A DNA stretch of 64,000 nucleotides from an uncultured Eubacteriales bacterium (GCA_934501435.1 CAKSTW010000002.1:1-64000), one strand, 5' to 3'; positions 16,477 through 25,534 are shown, counted from the first letter of the stretch. The notes: generated by a model from the letters alone, not told the origin. Made by a program: numbers and translations.

Positions 16477-17660
16477 GCTTTTTCTCCGACAAGTTCTTTG
16501 TAAAGAGAAATATATTCCTCAAACTTTCCGACGTCGGAATACTCCGACGCTTTTTTTACGCAATTTTCCGCAGAGAACGGTCTTTCGGCGGATATTCTCC
16601 CGATTTCGTGCAGTAGAGAGTCAGAATCCCCTGTTTCGACACTTGCGCCGCAGTCGGGGTCTACCATTTCGCCGCTGCCTCCGGTAAGATAGGTGAGCAC
16701 CGGCGTTCCGCACGCCAAAGCCTCGATATTGACGGTCGGGAAAGTATCCTCATACGTCGGGTTGACAAAAAGATCCGCCGCCGAATAGATTTTTACGAGT
16801 TCTTCCTGATTTTGCGTTCGCGGCAGACGGACAACCGACGGCGAAATACTTTCGGAGTTTGTCCCGACCGCGACGACCTTAAAGCCGTCCGGAAGTTTTT
16901 CGGCAAGTTTCGAAACGTCGTCGGAACCCTTTTTAACGCTCCAGTTATCGGCGACGCATAAAATCATAAAATCGGTCTTATCCATTCCGTGTTTTTCCCT
17001 GAAATCGCTTTCGGTCGGACGGAAAACCGACAGGTCTATCCCGTTGTTTATTACTCTGACGTCGCCGCCCGCAAAAGATTTTTCCGCAAGGGACGCCAGC
17101 CACCCGGACGGAGTGACGACCGTAATGCCGCCGTCTTCAAAAATTCTCTTTTTTCTGCCGTAAAGCGTTTTGCTGCGGTCGGAAAACCAACTGTAATTTC
17201 CGAAAACGGGGCAGTTTTCGCAGCCCGTTTCCCACTTTTTGCAGTTTTCGGCGACGAAGTGCATACAGTAGCCCGTAAACGCCCAGCAGTCGTGAAACGT
17301 CCAGACGATTTTTATATTTTCACTTTTCAGATAATCAAAAAGCGTTCCGATATTGCAGATATGCCCGTGCAGGTTATGAAGATGGACGATGTCGGGCTTT
17401 AATTCTTCGAGTTTTGCAATTATTCTTTCGGTCGCTCCCGCAGAGTTGAAACCGTAATTACCGAAAATGCGGCTTTTCAGAGCCTGAATTTTTATATACG
17501 GCTTATCCGCAACGGGTGTTGAGAATTCATAGCCGTCGCCCTTTACGGAATATAAAATATGATTTTCGATATTTTTTTCGTTAAGAAGTCTGCTTATCGC
17601 TTCGCAAATCTTTCCCGTACTGCCGACCCCGCAGGTATCGTTTATCTGAACGATCTTCAT
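16473..17660 (-). CDS. Glycosyltransferase family 4
   Basis: A 395-residue GT-B glycosyltransferase starting MKIVQINDTCGVGSTGKI, an N-terminus common among WcaC-like GT4 enzymes. A Cys-rich segment (WAFTGYCMHF, WETGCENCPVFG) matches the same subgroup. The donor site lies around VAVGTNSESI and PTYEDTFPTVNIEALACGTPV. It is likely to act in repeat-unit assembly in the cytoplasm. The start is two bases after the polymerase stop codon, so coupled. Confidence 0.9.
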   Translation of the reverse strand: MKIVQINDTCGVGSTGKICEAISRLLNEKNIENHILYSVKGDGYEFSTPVADKPYIKIQALKSRIFGNYGFNSAGATERIIAKLEELKPDIVHLHNLHGHICNIGTLFDYLKSENIKIVWTFHDCWAFTGYCMHFVAENCKKWETGCENCPVFGNYSWFSDRSKTLYGRKKRIFEDGGITVVTPSGWLASLAEKSFAGGDVRVINNGIDLSVFRPTESDFREKHGMDKTDFMILCVADNWSVKKGSDDVSKLAEKLPDGFKVVAVGTNSESISPSVVRLPRTQNQEELVKIYSAADLFVNPTYEDTFPTVNIEALACGTPVLTYLTGGSGEMVDPDCGASVETGDSDSLLHEIGRISAERPFSAENCVKKASEYSDVGKFEEYISLYKELVGEKA

Positions 17661-17662
17661 TT

Positions 17663-18736
17663 TCAGGCAGCCTCCCAGAAGAATTGATACGGGAAGGTAT
17701 GAAGTCCGGCGCCCGTCGCCATTCCACTGTAACCGAAATAGAAGAAATATGCCGTAAAGAACAGCAGCATAACGACTTTCGAGATTTCGGTTATCTTTTC
17801 CTGGCTCTCATCGCGGTATTTAACGATTTTCGGAATACAGAGAGGCATAAAGACGACAAAGTAATATGCCATTCGCATGACCATCATGTGTATGGGTGCA
17901 AACGTCATGATCGCAAGGGTAATAAGAAGAATATTCCGAAGCATCTTACCCGTTTCGTCAAGACTTCTTTCGTCGGGAATAACTATCGAATACACGGCGA
18001 ATAACGAGAAAAGAATAATAGACATAAACGCGCCGGTCTGCGACATTCCGTATTCCGTATAGACACCGGAAATTCCCAAAAGAAAAGAGAATATCTCACG
18101 GTTGAAAATAAGAAGAATAACATACGCGGGAATGATGTAATAAAGTGATTTTTTTCTTAAGCGGAAACGGCAGGCGGGATAAAGAAGCAAAAGGACGAAC
18201 GCCGAAGTGTGAAAAAGCAATGCTGTTCCGACCGTTATCAAAAACCTTATCGGTTTCTTCTCTCTTGCAAATTCAAAAGCAAGACACCCTATTCCTATGG
18301 CGATCCCCTGACGTATCCCCGAAAAGAGCATAACGAAAATATCCGTATTTATAAAAAGCAGAATTGTCAGGGGAGCGTCTTCAACGTGCTTTCTGTATAC
18401 GTACAGTATCGGGAGAAGGATAACCGCCGAAGAGACCGCAAGAAACCACTGGAAACTGTCGGTAAAGACCGATACGGCTTTGTTTAACAGGAAATATCCG
18501 GGTTCGATATTTGTTTGGAACACATGGCTCCATTCGACGCTTCCCGCCGACTTAAACCAATAATAGTAAGTTCCGTAATCGTTGCCGACGGAACTTCCCC
18601 TTAAAGCAAGGAGCAGGAAATACAGGACGAAAAAGACCGTCAGAGTACGGCGGTCAGCCTGTTTGTATGATGGGGAACGCGTAAAACCGAAATACGCAAG
18701 TCCCGGCAGAAGCAAAAGAATATAATAGGGCAGCAT
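17663..18736 (-). CDS. EpsG/Wzy-like polysaccharide polymerase
   Basis: A 357-residue integral membrane protein with about 10 hydrophobic segments and the early motif LRGSSVGNDYGTYYYWF, typical of EpsG-family polymerases (a GxDxxxY-like loop). It is expected to polymerise lipid-linked repeats at the outer face of the membrane. AAGGAAACGTT precedes the ATG. It is the first gene after the hairpin and second promoter at 18757-18803, so it and the downstream sugar genes may be expressed at a different level from the assembly genes. Confidence 0.85.
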   Translation of the reverse strand: MLPYYILLLLPGLAYFGFTRSPSYKQADRRTLTVFFVLYFLLLALRGSSVGNDYGTYYYWFKSAGSVEWSHVFQTNIEPGYFLLNKAVSVFTDSFQWFLAVSSAVILLPILYVYRKHVEDAPLTILLFINTDIFVMLFSGIRQGIAIGIGCLAFEFAREKKPIRFLITVGTALLFHTSAFVLLLLYPACRFRLRKKSLYYIIPAYVILLIFNREIFSFLLGISGVYTEYGMSQTGAFMSIILFSLFAVYSIVIPDERSLDETGKMLRNILLITLAIMTFAPIHMMVMRMAYYFVVFMPLCIPKIVKYRDESQEKITEISKVVMLLFFTAYFFYFGYSGMATGAGLHTFPYQFFWEAA

Positions 18737-18756
18737 AACGTTTCCTTAAGATCCGA

Positions 18757-18803
18757 AGTATAACAGAGCGCGAAGGAACTCTGCCGAGGCAAAGTTCCTT
18801 CCG
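18757..18803 (-). promoter_or_regulatory. Internal hairpin and extended -10 promoter inside the polysaccharide operon
   Basis: On the minus strand a strong stem-loop (18771-18803; GAAGGAACT...AGTTCCTTC extended by TGCC/GGCA pairs) lacks a T run, and is followed at once by TG-T-TATACT (18757-18762), an extended -10 with no good -35. This divides the operon into an upstream assembly/regulation half and a downstream sugar/transferase half. It may be an RNA-processing or stabilising stem with an internal promoter. Confidence 0.5.
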
Positions 18804-18817
18804 CCGAAAGACAAATT

Positions 18818-19801
18818 TTATTCCGGCTTGTAGAAAATGTCGAGAACGGTCTTTTTGAGTACCGCCTCGTCGGGGTAGAATTCAACACCGTCTTCCCCGA
18901 TCCCGGTCTTACCCGAAACGGAGACAACGCCTTTGAACTCAAAGTTTTTCATTCTGTCCGAAAGCATCGAAACAACGCCGGTGTTGCAATCGGTCACCAT
19001 ATAGGGATCGATCTTGTCGAAAACTTCGTCCATATTTATTTTATCGTCGGAAAGTTGTTTTGAAAAAACGGAATAAAACGATTCCATATACGTTTTCTGT
19101 CGTTCCATTCGCTCAAGATTCGTCTGATTTCCGACAGAGTAGCGCGCGCGGACGAATTTAAGAGCCTGACTGCCGTTAAGACGAACAGTTTCGCCTTTTT
19201 TCAGCGCGGGATCAAGAGAGGTAAGGTCGTCGTCGACCGTGACTTCAACCCCTCCGACAAGGTCGTTGAGAACCGAAATCCCGTCCATATTAAGCGAAAT
19301 ATAGTTCGAGATAACTATGTTGTAAAGCAATTTCGAAACGGCGCTTTTTGTGTTGATACAACTGTCTTCAAGCCCGCTTCCGTAAGAGTGGGAAAGCGCT
19401 ATCTGAGCGCGGACCGTGCCGACCGACGAGCCTCCGAGACCGAGCGCGTTCATCTCCGTTACGGTATCGCGGTTTACATGCAGGACAGTACAGGTCTTTG
19501 TCTTCAGATTAAACGCGGCAACGCAGATAAAATCGGCAAGTCCGTCGTTTCTGTAAGACTCGCTGTCCGCAACTTCGCCGGCGGAATCAATTCCCATCAG
19601 CAGAACGGAAACGACGTTTCCGTCCGGGATATATTTAATTCCATCGAATTCGATCACTCTCGAAGAGCCGCCGTCCTCTACCGGGTCTTCAAAATGAAAT
19701 TCGAGGACCGTCGCTATTTTATAAAGAGAAAACAGGAAAAGGAGAGCTGCAAGAGTAAACGCCAAAACTTTAAGTTTCGGAGATACGGAAGCCTTTTTCA
19801 T
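18818..19801 (-). CDS. LytR-CpsA-Psr (LCP) family ligase
   Basis: A 327-residue membrane-anchored enzyme: a single N-terminal transmembrane helix (residues ~10-30) and an extracytoplasmic LCP domain. VLLMGIDSAGE, HVNRDTVTEM and LKFVRARYSVG hold the Asp/Arg residues that bind the polyprenyl pyrophosphate in the family. LCP proteins attach capsular or teichoic polymers to peptidoglycan, which fits this operon. It follows the unknown anchored protein by 11 bases. The ribosome site is weak. No long Ser-rich or LytR_C extension is present. Confidence 0.93.
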   Translation of the reverse strand: MKKASVSPKLKVLAFTLAALLFLFSLYKIATVLEFHFEDPVEDGGSSRVIEFDGIKYIPDGNVVSVLLMGIDSAGEVADSESYRNDGLADFICVAAFNLKTKTCTVLHVNRDTVTEMNALGLGGSSVGTVRAQIALSHSYGSGLEDSCINTKSAVSKLLYNIVISNYISLNMDGISVLNDLVGGVEVTVDDDLTSLDPALKKGETVRLNGSQALKFVRARYSVGNQTNLERMERQKTYMESFYSVFSKQLSDDKINMDEVFDKIDPYMVTDCNTGVVSMLSDRMKNFEFKGVVSVSGKTGIGEDGVEFYPDEAVLKKTVLDIFYKPE

Positions 19802-19812
19802 TTTTTATACCG

Positions 19813-20508
19813 TCAGATTTCGGATTTTTTCGATTTTTTTCTGAAAACAACAATGAGGACCATTGCGGTAAGGGACGCTGCGGCGACTGTCGTCCATACG
19901 GCGAGAGAGACCGCGTCGGAAGTTTTGGACGGGGTATCTTCGATAAGGAAGACTACCGGGCAGATCTTCGAGAAAGAAATATTTATCTGACCGTTTTCAA
20001 GAATTTTAATTTCTTTTGCGGGAACTCTGGTCCATGTTCCGTTGTTCTTGACCATAACGACGACGCTCTTTTTCTTGAGGTCTATTTTGGTCTTAAAAGT
20101 AATGTTGAGTTTATTGTCCTCCGAAAGGGTGTTTTCCTTTGTATAGAAAATATCGAAAAGATCGGAAACGACAAGTTTATCGAGTTTCAGTCCGTCCTTT
20201 TTTACGGACGCGGCGTCTTCGTCGGAGAAGATCGCGGGAGCCCCGTTCTTGTCTATTTCGTCGTAGACGTTATGCAGTTCTTTCTGAATATCGCTCTGTT
20301 CTCCGGGACGGTAAGGAGTGATGATGAGCTGATCTGCCGTAACGTCTTCTTTTTTATTGTTGTCGCGGTCAACTATGGACGCCACTACTACTTCGGGAGC
20401 AGGTTTTACCTTGATACTTTCGACAAAGGAAGATTCCGCAGCAAAGGTCGGAAGAGCAAGCGTCGCAAGGATAACTGCAGTCATAATGATAGAAATTACC
20501 TTTTTCAT
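19813..20508 (-). CDS. Unknown signal-peptide, C-terminally anchored protein in polysaccharide operon
   Basis: A 231-residue protein I do not recognise. Residues 1-25 are a signal peptide ending LPTFAAE; residues ~26-185 are a polar extracytoplasmic domain; residues ~195-218 are a transmembrane helix followed by RKKSKKSEI, a basic cytoplasmic tail. The domain's last part (LNITFKTKIDLKKKSVVVMVKNNGTW) looks like an all-beta fold. AAAGGTG precedes the ATG at 20508; an upstream in-frame start at 20562 overlaps the phosphatase gene and lacks a site. It lies between the CpsB phosphatase and the LCP ligase and may help assembly or sensing of the polymer; that is inference only. Confidence 0.75.
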   Translation of the reverse strand: MKKVISIIMTAVILATLALPTFAAESSFVESIKVKPAPEVVVASIVDRDNNKKEDVTADQLIITPYRPGEQSDIQKELHNVYDEIDKNGAPAIFSDEDAASVKKDGLKLDKLVVSDLFDIFYTKENTLSEDNKLNITFKTKIDLKKKSVVVMVKNNGTWTRVPAKEIKILENGQINISFSKICPVVFLIEDTPSKTSDAVSLAVWTTVAAASLTAMVLIVVFRKKSKKSEI

Positions 20509-20558
20509 GATGTTTTCACCTTTCTTTATGATTTTCGTGTTGTATGATGAGCCTTTTG

Positions 20559-21260
20559 TCATCGGGTAATAATCCGAGACTGAGCCGCTTCTATTATTGT
20601 AATGGGTGCGGGTCCCGCCTTTTTTGTTATCTTTTCGACCGCCTCGCCGAGATTCGGGGGACGGGTCGAAACGTTATGGCAATCGGAACCGAGCAGATGA
20701 ACGAGATTGTCGTTTATCATTTTTATCATTTTGCCTGCGGTCGCAAAATGGAGGAACGCGCCTGCGTTTGCCTGAATAAGACCGCCGTTGATGACGAATT
20801 TTTTAAGGAGTCTTATCTCGTCGCGGGTAACTCCGTATCGGTCGATATGCGCAAGCAGCGGCGTTATACTGAGATTTTCCGCAAGCTGCAGAATTTCGGA
20901 AAACATCCTTTCGGACCATTTTCCCATGGGCATTTCTATAAGAAGAAGCCCCGTGCCGCATATCGTCATTTCCGAAAGAAGTCCGCAGTTTTTCATGCCC
21001 TCGAAATACGCGACTTCCGCTCCCGGCAGAAGGTCGGGTAAACCGTCGGTCATTTTTTCTTCAAGTTTTTCAAGAGCCTCGCTTCTTCTTTTGAGAAACG
21101 TTTCGGGAGTGTCGAGATCCGCATAAAAATGAGGAGTCACGGCGACCGTTTTTATTCCCGCGGCAGCCTCCGCGCGGAGCATTTCAAGCGACTCTCCGAC
21201 GCTGTGGCTCCCGTCGTCCATTCGGGGAAGGATATGGGTGTGAAAGTCGATAACGTTCAT
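20559..21260 (-). CDS. CpsB/YwqE-type tyrosine-protein phosphatase (PHP family)
   Basis: A 233-residue manganese-dependent phosphatase of the PHP superfamily. The metal motif DFHTHILPRMDDGS is at residues ~5-18, with further metal ligands in VAVTPHFY, LLAHIDRYG and GSDCHN. It dephosphorylates the partner BY-kinase encoded just upstream, allowing cycling of polymer assembly. It starts in a TAATG overlap with the kinase gene, so the pair is coupled. Confidence 0.93.
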   Translation of the reverse strand: MNVIDFHTHILPRMDDGSHSVGESLEMLRAEAAAGIKTVAVTPHFYADLDTPETFLKRRSEALEKLEEKMTDGLPDLLPGAEVAYFEGMKNCGLLSEMTICGTGLLLIEMPMGKWSERMFSEILQLAENLSITPLLAHIDRYGVTRDEIRLLKKFVINGGLIQANAGAFLHFATAGKMIKMINDNLVHLLGSDCHNVSTRPPNLGEAVEKITKKAGPAPITIIEAAQSRIITR

Positions 21261-22024
21261 TAACTTTCACTGTCTCCCTCTTCGTAGGAGCGTTTGTATT
21301 CCTTATAGTATTTAGCGTAATATTTTCCGTACTTTTTATACTTTTTGCTGTATTTTCCGGAAGACGAAGACGCATAGTTGAAAACGACGCCGAGGAGTTT
21401 CGCGCCGACCTGTTCAAGCTGGCGGACGGTTTCGGCAAACGCCGTTCTGTAAGCGTAATTCTGCCTTACGACAAGGATCATTCCGCTGACGTATTTCGAA
21501 ACGACCAGAGCGTCCGACACGCTCGTTACGGGCGGAAGGTCTATTATGATATAATCATATTTTTCGGAAATGGTTTCTATGAGAGCGCCCATCCTTTTGG
21601 AGGTGAGCAGTTCCGACGGATTGGGGGGAACGTCTCCCGAAACGAGAACGGAAAGCCCGTCGAAAAGCTGGGTGACTTTTATTTTCTGATCAAGCCCGAC
21701 AAGCAGGTTCGAAAGCCCCGGCGTCGGAGAAAGTCCCGTTATTCTCGCGATAGTCGGAAGTCTCATGTCTCCCTCGATGAGAAGAACTTTTTTATCGGTC
21801 TGCGCTATCGAATACGCAAGGTTTATCGAAGTGAAAGTCTTTCCCTCTCCCGGAATGGAGCTCGTAATGCCGATAACGCGGCAGGAGTCTTCGTCGGGAA
21901 GAGAAAAGGACACGTTTGTTCTTAAAAGTTTGAATGCCTCGGCGGTCGCAAAGTTCATATTCGGACCGAGAGCGGAATCCGAATTGTGGGTGTCCACGAC
22001 GTCGGACTTACGGTTTTCTTTCAT
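21260..22024 (-). CDS. CpsD/YwqD-type BY-kinase
   Basis: A 254-residue bacterial tyrosine kinase. Walker A SSIPGEGKT (residues ~51-59), Walker A' LLIEGDMRLP and Walker B DYIIIDLPP are in the order of the family. The C-terminus is a tyrosine cluster of about ten Tyr among Lys and Ser (from YASSS to the final YEEGDSES), the site of autophosphorylation. It needs the cytosolic end of the chain-length protein encoded upstream as activator, the usual split arrangement in Bacillota. AAGGAGG precedes the ATG. Confidence 0.94.
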   Translation of the reverse strand: MKENRKSDVVDTHNSDSALGPNMNFATAEAFKLLRTNVSFSLPDEDSCRVIGITSSIPGEGKTFTSINLAYSIAQTDKKVLLIEGDMRLPTIARITGLSPTPGLSNLLVGLDQKIKVTQLFDGLSVLVSGDVPPNPSELLTSKRMGALIETISEKYDYIIIDLPPVTSVSDALVVSKYVSGMILVVRQNYAYRTAFAETVRQLEQVGAKLLGVVFNYASSSSGKYSKKYKKYGKYYAKYYKEYKRSYEEGDSES

Positions 22025-22058
22025 ATGATTCCTCCTTATTTTTTCGGTCTGAAACGGG

Positions 22059-22817
22059 TTATTTGCGGTAATAGTACCGACCCGAAGAATATTTCCCGTC
22101 CGAATCGTTCCGCACTTTCGGAATTACCGCAAGAAGCGGGAGATCGTAACTCTGGGAGATATATTCCTCGTTCTTTATATAAGGATCGGAATATTTGACT
22201 ATGAGAATTATTACGACAGCGACAGCCGCTCCGATAAAGAAGCCTATCAGGGTGTTCCTCGAATAACTCGGGGAAGAGCGGTGGGTCGGAACGACGGCGG
22301 TCTCGACTATCTTTACAGAACTTCCGTCGACGACCGACGCTATTTTATCGGGAAGGATACGCGCTATCGTATTTGCGATATTTTCCGCCTGATACGGGTC
22401 GTGATCCCATACGACGACCTTGAAGACCTCGGTGGAGTTTACCGCTTTCGCGGAGATATGCCCCGAAAGTTCGGAATAGGACATATCGACGCCCGATTCC
22501 TTTATGACGTCGTCAAGAGTCATTCTCGTTTTAAGGATAACGACGTAGGTATTTACAAGTTTCTGAGCCGCGGTGAGGTCGGAAGAAGAGATGCTGACGC
22601 CGACGTTTCCGACGGAGATCGAAGTGTTGTTGACGTAAAACATAACGTCCGCTTCGTATTTCGGCTGAATAAGATAGTATGTCCACAGGAACGCCGCGCC
22701 CGCGAAAAGGACGGCGGCAAGAAATATCGCCCATGCCTTTTCCCAAAGTGTTTTGAGTATCTGCAGAATATCCGCGTCGATTATTTTTTCTTTTCTTTTC
22801 ACTCGCCTGTTCTCCAT
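22059..22817 (-). CDS. CpsC/YveK-type chain-length regulator (Wzz family)
   Basis: A 252-residue membrane protein with a Wzz domain: a transmembrane helix near residues 32-54, an extracytoplasmic region, and a second helix near residues 188-208 followed by a cytosolic tail. It co-polymerises with and activates the BY-kinase of the next gene and sets polymer length. The start (GGGAG five bases upstream) overlaps the CapD-like gene by 19 bases. Confidence 0.92.
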   Translation of the reverse strand: MENRRVKRKEKIIDADILQILKTLWEKAWAIFLAAVLFAGAAFLWTYYLIQPKYEADVMFYVNNTSISVGNVGVSISSSDLTAAQKLVNTYVVILKTRMTLDDVIKESGVDMSYSELSGHISAKAVNSTEVFKVVVWDHDPYQAENIANTIARILPDKIASVVDGSSVKIVETAVVPTHRSSPSYSRNTLIGFFIGAAVAVVIILIVKYSDPYIKNEEYISQSYDLPLLAVIPKVRNDSDGKYSSGRYYYRK

Positions 22818-24718
22818 TCTTTCTCCCTGCCGCAGACGCCGTTTACCTCGCTCGGCTTTTTATACGACGGAACCGCATAAAAGAACGCCTCTCTGACTTC
22901 GGCAAAGCCGTTTTCCTCGGTGTCTTTTTTTACCGCTTCGCATAAAACGTCAAGTCGCCGGTCAACTTCCTCTCTTGAGAGAGGCTCGTCCTTTTCGACA
23001 AATATCATGTTATGTGTGCTGATTTCGGTTTTTTCGGTTTTCACGAGAAGTTCTTCGTAAAGTTTCTCGCCGGGACGAAGCCCTATTTCCTTGATGTCTA
23101 TATCGACATACGGGGTAAATCCCGCAAGTTTTATCATATTTTCCGCAAGATCTATGATCTTTACGGGTTTGCCCATATCGAGGACGAAAAGTTCGCCCTT
23201 TTCAGCCTGAAGACCCGTCTGCAAAAGCAGACTGCACGCCTCGCTTATGGTCATGAAGTATCTTATTATACGCTTGTCGGTTATCGTTACGGGGCCTCCC
23301 GCCTCTATCTGCTTTTTGAACAGCGGAACGACCGAGCCGTTCGAACCGAGGACGTTTCCGAACCTGACGGCAGCAAAAGAGGTGTTGCTGTCCCTGCGGC
23401 ACTGGACTATCATTTCGCAGACGCGCTTGGACGCTCCCATGATGTTGGTCGGATTGACCGCCTTATCGGTCGAGATCAGAATGAATTTCTTCACGCCGTA
23501 TTTTTCCGCAAGGTCGGCGGCGTTTTTCGTTCCGATACAGTTATTTTTAACCGCTTCCGCGGGATTGCTCTCCATCAGCGGAACATGCTTATGCGCCGCG
23601 GCGTGGAAAACTATTTCGGGTCTGTAAAACTCAAAAACTTCCTCAAGGCGCGCCCTGTCGCGGACCGACGCGATTTCGACGGAAATATCGAGAGCGTCGC
23701 CGTAACGCATTTTAAGTTCCTGCTGGATATCGTAGGCGTTGTTTTCGTAAATATCGAGAATGATAAGTTTTTTCGGGGAAAGGGCCGCTATCTGACGGCA
23801 GAGTTCGCTCCCTATCGAGCCGCCGCCCCCCGTCACGAGAATGGTCTTTCCCGAATAATATTCCGAAAGTTCCGTTTTTTCGAGAGTTACGGGCGAACGG
23901 AAAAGAAGGTCTTCTATACGGAGTTCTCTTAAAATACGTCTGCCGCCCGAAAATGTTCTGCCCTCTCCGAACGGGTAGTCGTAAACCTTTATTTCAAGTC
24001 CCGTCCGGGAATATTTCGCGTAAAGTTTTTCGATACGGCTGCCCTTGTTTTCCGAAAAAGCAAGAATAACCGCGGAAACGGGAAGCGCTTTTACTATCGG
24101 GATTATCTTGTCGTCGTTTCCGTCAAGAACCGACATATTCATAATCTTGTTGCCGATCTTGCGTTTGTCTATATCGACGAAACAGTAGGGTTTGTATTTC
24201 GAATTCCTGTTGTAAAGAAGTTCGCGGGCAAGCATTGTGCCTATCGTTCCCGCGCCGACGATAACGACGTATTTGTAATCTTCCTTTTTGGAAAGATGTT
24301 TTCGCTGATGTTTGCACTGATAAAGAAAACGCAGAAAAAGTTCGATAAGGGTGGCTATCGCGACAAGCGAAATGCTCTGCCATATCCCGACGCTTATCTG
24401 ACGGGTCCAGACGATAACGAAAGCGACGCTGCCGCCGATAAAGTTCGCGAAGATGAGCCGCAGGTAAAGCGTAAAGGAAGCGTAGCGCCAGACGTGGTTA
24501 TAAACGCCGAACACCGCGTCCGAAACAAGAAGACAAACGGCAAATACCGTAAAATTCCTTATAAGAATAGGGAAAGGAACGCCCGTCGAGGTCGAAGATA
24601 TCGGAACGCAGAACATTGAAAACAGATATGCGAAAATAAGACAGCAAATATCGATTGCCGCCAAAAGAACCTGCCTTCTCCCGAAGATTTTTATTTTCCC
24701 TATATTTCTGTTTTCCAT
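22799..24718 (-). CDS. Membrane nucleoside-diphosphate sugar 4,6-dehydratase (CapD/WbpM type)
   Basis: A 639-residue protein. The first ~130 residues hold four to five transmembrane helices; then a Rossmann domain (VVIVGAGTIGTML, ~residues 150-162) and the catalytic SDR domain (VTGGGGSIGSELCRQ, ~residues 295-309). The catalytic motif is NIMGASK, with Met in place of Tyr, as in the long FlaA1-like dehydratases. It converts a UDP-HexNAc to the 4-keto-6-deoxy sugar. It is first in the operon behind a consensus promoter. Because the short CapE is also present, this one probably serves a different sugar, such as the first sugar of the repeat. Confidence 0.92.
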   Translation of the reverse strand: MENRNIGKIKIFGRRQVLLAAIDICCLIFAYLFSMFCVPISSTSTGVPFPILIRNFTVFAVCLLVSDAVFGVYNHVWRYASFTLYLRLIFANFIGGSVAFVIVWTRQISVGIWQSISLVAIATLIELFLRFLYQCKHQRKHLSKKEDYKYVVIVGAGTIGTMLARELLYNRNSKYKPYCFVDIDKRKIGNKIMNMSVLDGNDDKIIPIVKALPVSAVILAFSENKGSRIEKLYAKYSRTGLEIKVYDYPFGEGRTFSGGRRILRELRIEDLLFRSPVTLEKTELSEYYSGKTILVTGGGGSIGSELCRQIAALSPKKLIILDIYENNAYDIQQELKMRYGDALDISVEIASVRDRARLEEVFEFYRPEIVFHAAAHKHVPLMESNPAEAVKNNCIGTKNAADLAEKYGVKKFILISTDKAVNPTNIMGASKRVCEMIVQCRRDSNTSFAAVRFGNVLGSNGSVVPLFKKQIEAGGPVTITDKRIIRYFMTISEACSLLLQTGLQAEKGELFVLDMGKPVKIIDLAENMIKLAGFTPYVDIDIKEIGLRPGEKLYEELLVKTEKTEISTHNMIFVEKDEPLSREEVDRRLDVLCEAVKKDTEENGFAEVREAFFYAVPSYKKPSEVNGVCGREKEWRTGE

Positions 24719-24758
24719 TTCGATATCCGTTTCGCCAATAAATATTTACCCAATTATT

Positions 24759-24787
24759 ATTTTACAGTAAAGTGCGGATTTTGTCAA
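24759..24787 (-). promoter_or_regulatory. Promoter of the surface-polysaccharide operon
   Basis: Minus strand TTGACA (24782-24787), 17 bases, TAAAAT (24759-24764). A near-consensus promoter about 40 bases before the start of the CapD-like gene. The leader is short, without an obvious attenuator. Confidence 0.85.
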
Positions 24788-24834
24788 GTATCGGAGGGAA
24801 ATATTCCGCGGCGGAAGAAACTTTTTTACGGATC

Positions 24835-25485
24835 TCAAAAAAGGAGGTCATACAGGGATTTGACGGTCGGAAGATATACCTTACATTCTTCTTTCATTCT
24901 CTCCGAAATTCCGGGCACGAACCGGGACCAGCCGGCGGCGGCAAAATCGGTTTCCGCGGCGTCAGCCATCTTTTTGCCGGGAAGAAGATCATCGACGACA
25001 AGCATTTCTTTCGGCGAAAGGGAAAACGTCTTCATAATCTCAAAAAGCGGAAACGGAGACGGCTTCCGTTCGGCGGCGGGACGTTCCCAGCCGAATACTG
25101 CGTCGGGAAGAGGCAGCCCGTTTTCGCGGTAATCGCGCAGGATATTGTCTTTCATCGAATGGGAAACGACGCAGACATATCCGCCCTCTTCTTTCTGCCT
25201 TTTAATGACTTCGGAAATGCCCGGATACGCTTTCGGAATATGCTTTTTCACATATTCGTTCCAGTTATCGACCTGAAACTGCATTTCCTCTTCGGTAAAA
25301 CCGAGAATTTTATAGCAATAGTCGGAAAAACCGGGATCGAAATTATATTTTATATGTTCTTCGAGCGAAATTTTTATTTCGGGCCGCAGTACCGAAAGCG
25401 ATTTCGAAAACGCGGGGTAGTGAACGGTCTCGGTGCTGTTCACTACGGTGTCGTCATGGTCGAGGACAAGACATTTATATTTCAT
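24835..25485 (-). CDS. HAD superfamily hydrolase
   Basis: A 216-residue HAD phosphatase. Motif I is LDHDDT (residues ~8-13; nucleophile and acid Asp), motif II CVVSHS, and motif IV VVDDLLPG. A helical cap lies between motifs I and II, with an extra ~20 residues around GFSDYCYKILGF. Substrates of this phosphoglycolate-phosphatase-like group cannot be predicted. AAAGGAG precedes the ATG. A good promoter lies upstream; no strong terminator separates it from the polysaccharide promoter, so some readthrough is possible. Confidence 0.88.
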   Translation of the reverse strand: MKYKCLVLDHDDTVVNSTETVHYPAFSKSLSVLRPEIKISLEEHIKYNFDPGFSDYCYKILGFTEEEMQFQVDNWNEYVKKHIPKAYPGISEVIKRQKEEGGYVCVVSHSMKDNILRDYRENGLPLPDAVFGWERPAAERKPSPFPLFEIMKTFSLSPKEMLVVDDLLPGKKMADAAETDFAAAGWSRFVPGISERMKEECKVYLPTVKSLYDLLF

Positions 25486-25505
25486 ACGCCCACTCCTTTA
25501 CGGAA

Positions 25506-25534
25506 ATTTTAACATACCCGAAGTCCGATTGCAA
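25506..25534 (-). promoter_or_regulatory. Promoter of the HAD hydrolase gene
   Basis: Minus strand TTGCAA (25529-25534), 17 bases, TAAAAT (25506-25511) with TG one base upstream. It is back-to-back with the ABC exporter promoter. Confidence 0.7.
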
